Source: SKLM01 sp964421785
GTDB lineage: Bacteria > Chloroflexota > Anaerolineae > B4-G1
Length of the DNA stretch: 16,208 nucleotides
Direction: 5' to 3'
NCBI GenBank assembly: GCA_964421785.1
Contig: CAYQZG010000089.1
Location: 1-16,208 of the forward strand
Shown here: in pieces, positions 1 through 5,176 of the stretch
Layout: each line of letters opens with the position of its first letter
How positions within the stretch are numbered: the first letter of the stretch is position 1
Notes under the pieces: generated by a model
Told to the model about the DNA's origin: nothing
Databases searched by the model: none
Seen by the model: the letters and a program-made list of their open reading frames with translations, nothing else
Made by a program: the position numbers and the translations under genes

Positions 1-20
1 GCTTCGTGTTCACCAATTCC

Positions 21-49
21 TTGACAAGTTATGTACAATCTGGTACCAT
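21..49 (+). promoter_or_regulatory. Sigma70-type promoter P1 of the carH-SGR operon, with possible regulator sites
   Basis: A perfect -35 TTGACA (21-26) is followed by a 17-base spacer and TACCAT (44-49), which matches the -10 consensus at 4 of 6 positions. The spacer and -10 contain TGTACA (32-37) and GGTACC (42-47), so two GTAC cores lie 10 bp apart. A regulator bound here would block RNA polymerase. CarH proteins are known to repress by binding tandem sites that overlap promoter elements in the dark, so autoregulation by the adjacent gene is the natural inference. Only 20 bases upstream are visible, so further sites could lie outside the window. Confidence 0.6.
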
Positions 50-88
50 ATATGCTCGGGGCAAGTTAGAGGAAAGCGAGGAGATACT

Positions 89-1435
89 ATGGTAAAGGAC
101 GCGTACCGAGACCCCATTTACAATCTGAAAGCGGTGGTTGAAAAGACGGGTGTGAGCGCCGACGCGCTTCGGGCGTGGGAGCGCCGCTATGGCTTGCCGA
201 AACCGTCACGCACTGAGGCCAGTCACCGCATCTACTCGCAACGGGACATCGACGTCATCAAGTGGCTGGTCGCCCGTCAGGACGAGGGACTCCGGATCGG
301 GAGGGCCGTGAAGCTGTGGCGAAGCCTGGAGGGAGAGGGGCAGGACCCACTTCGGAGCATGCCGTTCCCCTCCGACACTAAGAAGGAGAGAATGGTCGCC
401 GGGGATACGGTTGCCGAGCTGCGCGAGGCCTGGTTGTCATCCACGCTGGCCTTCGATGAGAGGGCAGCGGAACAAGCGCTGACACGGGCGTTTGCCATGT
501 ATCCCTCTGAGGCCGTCTGCTCCCAGATCATCGCCGAGGGCATCGCGCAGATCGGCCAGAAGTGGTGCAAGGGTGAGGCTACGCCCCAACAAGAACACTT
601 TGCATCTCAGTTGGCGGTCCGCCGTCTGGAGAGGCTGATAGCGGCCACGCCGCCCCCCACACGTCGGGGCCGCATCCTGACCGCCTCCCCGCCGGGAGAG
701 GAGCACACCATTGGCCTGCTCACGATGACCTTGCTCCTCCGCCGCGCTGGCTGGGACGTGGTCTATCTCGGCGCCGACGTGCCGCTCCAACAGATGGAGC
801 AGACCATTGAGGCCACCGAGCCGGACTTAATCATACTGGTCGCCCAGCAACTAGACACCGCGGCCGGTGTGCTGGAGATGGCCCGCTTGGCCCAGAAGCA
901 GGATCTATCGACGGCCTTCGGCGGTCGCATTTTCGACCGCGAGCCCGGGCTCTGCGACCGTATCCCCGGTCATTTCTTGGGCTCCGCCTTCGATCAGGCC
1001 GTCCGCACGGCAGAGCGTCTGATGACGACGGCGCGTCGCACACCCAAGGTTAAACCTCTCTCGGAGGCCGAGGAGCGGGCCCGCGCCCACTACCGTGACA
1101 GGCGAATGGCTTTGGAATCGGACGTATGGCATGCCATGCAGGCCCGAGCATGTGACCGCCACATCCTGCGGGACCTAAACCAGACAGTGGGACGTACCAT
1201 TGATGCGGCCTTGACGTTCGGCAATATCGGTCTGGTCGACTGCCAGCTCGACTGGCTCGAGGGCCTGGACGAATGCCACCGCCCGCCCACGGATGTGATT
1301 GGACCGTACCTTCGAGCGTATTACGACGCAGCAAAGAAACACCTCGACGAGCGCGGCGCGGTCATCGTGGCATGGCTCGGCGAGCGCATTGGCGAAGCCC
1401 CCGGGGCGGAGAGTGAATCCGAGATGAAAGACTAA
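89..1435 (+). CDS. carH: CarH-type B12-binding MerR-family photoreceptor regulator with C-terminal extension
   Basis: This is a cytoplasmic transcription regulator. Residues about 11-80 form a MerR winged helix with the typical ALRAWERRYG and HRIYS motifs. Residues about 105-180 match the cobalamin-cap helical bundle and carry the CarH hallmark W-x9-E-H (W159, E169, H170). Residues about 195-315 form a B12-binding Rossmann domain, with E204-x-H206-x-x-G209 supplying the lower axial His, then LGADVP and FGGR. In known CarH proteins adenosylcobalamin holds a DNA-bound tetramer in the dark and light breaks it. Two oddities stand out. The residue after the Trp is Cys160, where Thermus CarH has (as I recall) the His that ligates cobalt after illumination. 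There is also a tail of about 120 residues (about 325-448) that I do not recognise, since classical CarH ends near 285-300. The start follows GAGGAG (78-83) with a 5-base gap. Its stop overlaps the next start by one base. Family call strong; light sensing inferred. Confidence 0.88.
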   Translation: MVKDAYRDPIYNLKAVVEKTGVSADALRAWERRYGLPKPSRTEASHRIYSQRDIDVIKWLVARQDEGLRIGRAVKLWRSLEGEGQDPLRSMPFPSDTKKERMVAGDTVAELREAWLSSTLAFDERAAEQALTRAFAMYPSEAVCSQIIAEGIAQIGQKWCKGEATPQQEHFASQLAVRRLERLIAATPPPTRRGRILTASPPGEEHTIGLLTMTLLLRRAGWDVVYLGADVPLQQMEQTIEATEPDLIILVAQQLDTAAGVLEMARLAQKQDLSTAFGGRIFDREPGLCDRIPGHFLGSAFDQAVRTAERLMTTARRTPKVKPLSEAEERARAHYRDRRMALESDVWHAMQARACDRHILRDLNQTVGRTIDAALTFGNIGLVDCQLDWLEGLDECHRPPTDVIGPYLRAYYDAAKKHLDERGAVIVAWLGERIGEAPGAESESEMKD

Positions 1436-2751
1436 TGCAAAGACATCGCCTCGCTTTGATTATCGGTTTCGTCTTTATAGAGCTCCTGGGCTACAGCCTA
1501 TTCCTCCCCTTGCTGCCCTACTACGCGGGAAGTCTGGGCGCCAGCCCCACCCTGATCGGCCTGCTCGTCGCCTCCAACGCCGTGTCCCAGCTTCTCGCCG
1601 CGCCCCTCATCGGACGCCTCTCGGACACGTGGGGCCGCCGCCCTATGCTGCTCGTCAGCATCGTGGGAACGGCGTTCAGCTTCGCGCTTCTGGCGCTGAT
1701 CGAGCCTCTGGGAAGATGGACGGCCGGCATGACGGCCGGTGGCCTCACGATGAGCGGCGCTGCGCTGGGGTGGCTCTTCCTGAGTCGTATCCTGGATGGG
1801 CTGGTGGGAGGCAATGTCTCGCTCGCGCGGGCCTACATCGCCGACATTACCGACGAGAAGAACCGTGCCAGGGGCCTGGGCCTGATCGGCGCCGCCTTCG
1901 GCACCGGCTTCATCATCGGTCCGGCGCTCGGCGGCACCCTCAGCAACTGGTCCTACGTCACCCAGACCGTTGAGGCCGTTGGTCTCTCCCGCTACGCAGT
2001 ACCGGCCTTTGCAGCCCTGGGGCTCGCGGCCCTCAACTTCATCGGGGTGGCGCTTTGGCTGCCCGAATCGTTGACGCCCGAACGACGGGCCAAGCTGGCA
2101 AAACGGGAGCGCTCCATCCTCCCCGTCCGTGCCCTGCGAGAGGCGCTGGATCAGCCGCGCGTGAGGCCTCTGCTGCAGACTCGCTTCTTCTATCGTCTGG
2201 CCTTTACCATGTTCACGGCCAACTTCGCCCTTTTCACGCAATACCGTTTCGGGTTGACGGATCAGGCCACCAGCTACATCCTCACCTACGTAGGTGTCCT
2301 CGTGGTGCTGGTGCAGGGCTTCATCGTCGGCCGGTTGGCAGATCGCTTTCCGGAGAAGCGCATCATCGTTGCTGGCGTGGCCGTGCTCGCCGTGGCGCTC
2401 CTGGGCTGGGCCCTCGTGCCCAACGTGGGGTTGATGCTGGGCGTGCTGGCCCTCTTGCCGCTCTCCGGGGGCACGCTGAACACCGTCACCAACAGCGCCC
2501 TCACCAAAGCCGTCCGTGAAGAGGACGTCGGCGGCGCGCTGGGGCTCTCCACCTCGTTGGACAGCTTGACGCAGATCCTCGCTCCGATCATCGGAGGATT
2601 CCTGATTGGCGAGCTCGGGCCGTGGGCCGTTGGCGCCACTGGAGCGCTAATCATGGCAGGGGTGGTGTTCTACGCCTGGCGCTGCCTGGTGGTCAACTCA
2701 ATCCAGTGCTGGGATGAGGAAGGACAGGAGACAGCCCCAGAGGCGGCGTAG
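1435..2751 (+). CDS. MFS transporter, drug:H+ antiporter (TetA-like) type
   Basis: This 438-residue inner-membrane protein has about twelve hydrophobic segments, as usual for the major facilitator superfamily. Motif A of the first half is GRLSDTWGRRP (residues 60-70), and a related GRLADRFPEKR motif recurs near residue 300 in the second half. A motif-C-like GxxxGPxxGG stretch (GTGFIIGPALGG) near residues 155-166 is typical of antiporter-type exporters. The ATG overlaps the carH stop (TAATG), so translation is probably coupled and the two genes are co-transcribed. No strong separate ribosome site is visible. The substrate cannot be read from sequence. Context beside a Mg-dechelatase and a hydrolase suggests export of a pigment breakdown product or another toxic small molecule, which is inference. 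Confidence 0.88.
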   Translation: MQRHRLALIIGFVFIELLGYSLFLPLLPYYAGSLGASPTLIGLLVASNAVSQLLAAPLIGRLSDTWGRRPMLLVSIVGTAFSFALLALIEPLGRWTAGMTAGGLTMSGAALGWLFLSRILDGLVGGNVSLARAYIADITDEKNRARGLGLIGAAFGTGFIIGPALGGTLSNWSYVTQTVEAVGLSRYAVPAFAALGLAALNFIGVALWLPESLTPERRAKLAKRERSILPVRALREALDQPRVRPLLQTRFFYRLAFTMFTANFALFTQYRFGLTDQATSYILTYVGVLVVLVQGFIVGRLADRFPEKRIIVAGVAVLAVALLGWALVPNVGLMLGVLALLPLSGGTLNTVTNSALTKAVREEDVGGALGLSTSLDSLTQILAPIIGGFLIGELGPWAVGATGALIMAGVVFYAWRCLVVNSIQCWDEEGQETAPEAA

Positions 2752-2794
2752 GTCGCTTCAGTCTTCTCGCTTCCTTCGCCTCCCTTTCCTATAT

Positions 2795-2801
2795 GGGAGA
2801 G
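2795..2801 (+). promoter_or_regulatory. Ribosome binding site deciding the SGR start
   Basis: GGGAGAG ends 6 bases before the ATG at 2808. The in-frame ATG at 2793 has only a pyrimidine-rich stretch upstream and no Shine-Dalgarno, so 2808 is preferred. Starting there also places the conserved residues at H32, D34 and D62, the numbering I recall for the Anaerolineae enzyme. Confidence 0.6.
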
Positions 2802-2807
2802 ACCAAG

Positions 2808-3278
2808 ATGACACGCTTGCAACCGGAGAAGCTGCACGTCACATTTGCTCCGCCCACCTCGTCGGAGGGGCCAACGACGCCAAGGTGCTATACGTTGACC
2901 CATTCGGACTTGACCGGCGACCTATTCCTCACGATCGGCCCGGTGTACAACGACGAGCAGGTCTCCGGCTTCTATATCCGTCTTATGCGTGATGAGGTGT
3001 TGGGCAAGTGGCAGAAGGAGCAGCTCGGCCCCGTGCTGCGGGTTCACTGCCACGTCAGCGGCGGATTGGTTCTCGGCTCGGCCCGTATGCGGCTCGCCAT
3101 CTTCCGGCGGGAGCTGCCCCTCGTGCTGGAGGCGCTCCGTTACGGCGACCACCGCCTCTTCGAGGCGCATCCGCAACTGGACGATGCGCCGATCCGGATC
3201 CATTTCCACGCCACTCAGCGCCGCTACGATCGAATCGAAGCCTGGGGCGTGCCACGTGACTACCGTCACGAAGGTTGA
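2808..3278 (+). CDS. sgr: Stay-green family Mg-dechelatase (bacterial SGR homologue)
   Basis: This is a 156-residue soluble protein of the staygreen family. In plants SGR removes the central Mg from chlorophyll a to give pheophytin a, the committed step of chlorophyll breakdown. Bacterial homologues, as I recall from Anaerolineae, do the same in vitro. Landmarks visible here are PRCYTLTHSD (25-34), TGDLFLTIG (36-44), LMRDEVL (59-65), LRVHCHVSGG, and FRRELPLVLEALRYGD near the C-terminus. From this start H32, D34 and D62 coincide with the residues I recall as essential. There is no signal peptide, so the protein is cytoplasmic, and its length equals the single-domain bacterial form, without the plant transit peptide or Cys-rich tail. 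It lies 56 bases after the MFS gene and just upstream of a small ORF and a hydrolase. Whether the natural substrate is chlorophyll, another metalloporphyrin or something else is open. Confidence 0.9.
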   Translation: MTRLQPEKLHVTFAPPTSSEGPTTPRCYTLTHSDLTGDLFLTIGPVYNDEQVSGFYIRLMRDEVLGKWQKEQLGPVLRVHCHVSGGLVLGSARMRLAIFRRELPLVLEALRYGDHRLFEAHPQLDDAPIRIHFHATQRRYDRIEAWGVPRDYRHEG

Positions 3279-3304
3279 TCAGGCTTGATGTGGGGTGAGA
3301 ATCG

Positions 3305-3436
3305 ATGAAGGCCAAAGGGGACAAGCCGGCGACCATCAGCCGGGAGGCCCAGCAGCGGCAGGTGGTCACGGCCATAGTCGAGCTTATGGAGGAGCTGGGC
3401 CTCCATCAGATGGACTCGCTTGATAGCACGTCCTAG
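3305..3436 (+). CDS. Small ORF, 43 residues, unrecognised
   Basis: This short frame sits in the 180-base gap between SGR and the hydrolase. It starts at an ATG preceded by GGGGTGAG (3292-3299), a good Shine-Dalgarno with a 5-base gap, and ends in TAG. The product is charged and has one likely helix (QQRQVVTAIVELMEELGL). That helix faintly resembles the first helix of TetR-type DNA-binding domains, so the ORF could be a remnant of a truncated regulator rather than a working small protein. Spacing of 26 and 22 bases to its neighbours, on the same strand, fits an operon gene. No function is proposed. Confidence 0.4.
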   Translation: MKAKGDKPATISREAQQRQVVTAIVELMEELGLHQMDSLDSTS

Positions 3437-3449
3437 GGACTGGGGAGCG

Positions 3450-3455
3450 AAGGAG
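3450..3455 (+). promoter_or_regulatory. Ribosome binding site of the hydrolase, short spacing
   Basis: AAGGAG is only 3 bases from the ATG at 3459, closer than usual. It still supports 3459 over the upstream in-frame TTG at 3420, which has no Shine-Dalgarno. The 3459 start puts a signal-anchor helix right at the N-terminus. Confidence 0.5.
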
Positions 3456-3458
3456 CTG

Positions 3459-4469
3459 ATGAAGAGACTGCAACGCACTGCCTTGATTGTCGCCGGTGTG
3501 CTACTGACCGTGCTACTGGTGGGCCCGTTCCTGGTGCCGGTTCCGCCGCTGGAGGACACCGTGCCGCCGCAGGAGCTGGCCGACTCCGACAGCCGCTTGG
3601 TGGAGGTGAACGACCTGCAGGTCCACTACAAGCGCACGGGCGACGGGGAGCCGACCTTGATCCTCCTCCACGGCTTCGGGGCCAGCGTCTTCTCCTGGCG
3701 GGAGGTCATGGAGCCGCTGGGCGAGTTGGGCACCGTCATCGCCTTCGACCGTCCCGCTTTCGGCCTCACCGAGCGCCCCCTCTCGTGGGAGAAAGGCGCC
3801 AATCCCTACACGCCGCAGGCGCAGGTCGCCTTGGTGGTGGAACTGATGGATGCGCTGGGCATCGACGAGGCCGTGCTCGTCGGCAACTCAGCCGGTGGCA
3901 CCGTAGCCGTCAACGCTGCGTTAGCACACCCGGAGCGATTCGAGGCCCTGGTGCTGGTCGACGCGGCCATCTACGTGGGCGGCGGCGCGCCCTCCTGGAT
4001 CCGCCCGCTGCTGCGCACCCCGCAGCTCGACCGCCTCGGCCCCCTACTGGCCCGCCGAATAGCCGTGGGCGGGGATGCCTTTCTCGAGAGCGCGTGGCAC
4101 GACCCCGGCAGGATCACGCCGGAGATACGCGCCGGCTACCGCAAACCCCTGCGCGCCGAGAACTGGGACCGCGCGCTTTGGGAGCTGACCAAGGCCTCGC
4201 AGCAGTCAGACCTGAGCGCGAGGATCGGGGAGATCACCATGCCCTCGTTGGTCATCACTGGCGACGACGATCGCATCGTACCGACCGAGCAGAGCATCCG
4301 TCTCGGGCGCGAGATCCCGCAAGCAGAGCTGGTCGTCATCCCGGACTGCGGCCACCTGCCCCACGAGGAGTGCCCCGGCCCATTTCTAGACGCCGTGCAG
4401 TCCTTCCTGACTGCACAACAATCTGATAGGTCTCGGGTCGCGAAGACGAGGCCATCTGTGAAGGAGTAG
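3459..4469 (+). CDS. Membrane-anchored alpha/beta hydrolase
   Basis: This 336-residue protein begins with a basic end and one hydrophobic segment (about 7-29), a signal anchor that would place the catalytic domain outside the membrane. The alpha/beta-hydrolase fold is clear: oxyanion HGFG (71-74), FDRPAFGLTERP (96-107), nucleophile elbow GNSAGG with Ser144, acid Asp271 in TGDDDRIVP, and His299 in DCGHLPH. Family members hydrolyse esters, amides or C-C bonds, so substrate is not readable. The neighbouring Mg-dechelatase suggests a pheophytinase- or chlorophyllase-like phytyl esterase; plant pheophytinase also has a GNSxGG elbow. A rival reading is a lipid esterase paired with the following ABC genes, as TesA is with YbbA-YbbP in E. 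coli. It ends 8 bases before the ABC ATPase start. Confidence 0.85.
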   Translation: MKRLQRTALIVAGVLLTVLLVGPFLVPVPPLEDTVPPQELADSDSRLVEVNDLQVHYKRTGDGEPTLILLHGFGASVFSWREVMEPLGELGTVIAFDRPAFGLTERPLSWEKGANPYTPQAQVALVVELMDALGIDEAVLVGNSAGGTVAVNAALAHPERFEALVLVDAAIYVGGGAPSWIRPLLRTPQLDRLGPLLARRIAVGGDAFLESAWHDPGRITPEIRAGYRKPLRAENWDRALWELTKASQQSDLSARIGEITMPSLVITGDDDRIVPTEQSIRLGREIPQAELVVIPDCGHLPHEECPGPFLDAVQSFLTAQQSDRSRVAKTRPSVKE

Positions 4470-4477
4470 AAAAACGC

Positions 4478-5176
4478 ATGAGGGACACGGGGGACCACGC
4501 TGCCTTTATACGACTCGAGAACCTATGCAAGAACTACCAGGAGGGGTTGCACGTACGGACCGTCCTGCGCGGCGTCAACGCCGCTTTCGCACGCGGAGAA
4601 TCTGTTGCCATCGTCGGCGAGAGCGGGAGCGGCAAGAGCACGCTCCTGAACCTGATCAGCGGCATCGACGACGCCGACTGCGGCGCTATCTGGCTCGACG
4701 GTCAGAACCTGAACGGTCTCGACGAGCGACAGCGCACACTCTTCCGCCGCCACCATATCGGCTTCATCTTCCAGTTCTTCAACCTGCTCCCCACGCTGAC
4801 CGTGTGGGAGAACGTCGTACTCCCCCTGGAGCTCAACGGCATCAACGGTCGGGACGCTGATCGGCGGGTGCAGTCTCTGCTCGACGCCGTGGGCCTGGGA
4901 GACCGTGGCGACACCTTCCCGGACCGGCTCTCCGGCGGCGAGCAGCAGCGCGTCGCCATCGCCCGCGCCCTCGTCCACGACCCGCGCCTGGTGCTGGCCG
5001 ACGAGCCGACGGGGAATCTCGACGAGGAAACGGGACACCAGATCCTCACGCTGCTCGACCGTCTCACCCGCCAGGCGGGCAAGAACCTGATCCTGGTCAC
5101 GCACAGCACCGACGCCGCTGCCTATGCCGACCGCACCTTCTACCTGAGCGAGGGGCAACTCACCGGTGGCCGATGA
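4478..5176 (+). CDS. ABC transporter ATPase, LolD/MacB/YbbA type
   Basis: This 232-residue nucleotide-binding subunit has all catalytic motifs intact: Walker A GESGSGKST (47-55), Q-loop Gln99, signature LSGGEQQ (151-157), Walker B LVLADEP with Glu176, and the switch His209 in LVTHS. The QFFNLLPTLTVWENV stretch after the Q-loop and the DEPTGNLD box are typical of ATPases that serve FtsX-type permeases, which move lipids, lipoproteins or hydrophobic compounds by mechanotransmission rather than through a classic channel. An AAGGAG lies 11 bases upstream of the start, which is slightly far. Its last 11 bases overlap the permease frame, so the two form one transporter. Confidence 0.92.
   Translation: MRDTGDHAAFIRLENLCKNYQEGLHVRTVLRGVNAAFARGESVAIVGESGSGKSTLLNLISGIDDADCGAIWLDGQNLNGLDERQRTLFRRHHIGFIFQFFNLLPTLTVWENVVLPLELNGINGRDADRRVQSLLDAVGLGDRGDTFPDRLSGGEQQRVAIARALVHDPRLVLADEPTGNLDEETGHQILTLLDRLTRQAGKNLILVTHSTDAAAYADRTFYLSEGQLTGGR

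Noticed and set aside
1498..2241. Minus-strand frame of 247 codons opposite the MFS gene
   Set aside because: Charged, repetitive composition typical of the complement of a GC-rich membrane-protein gene.
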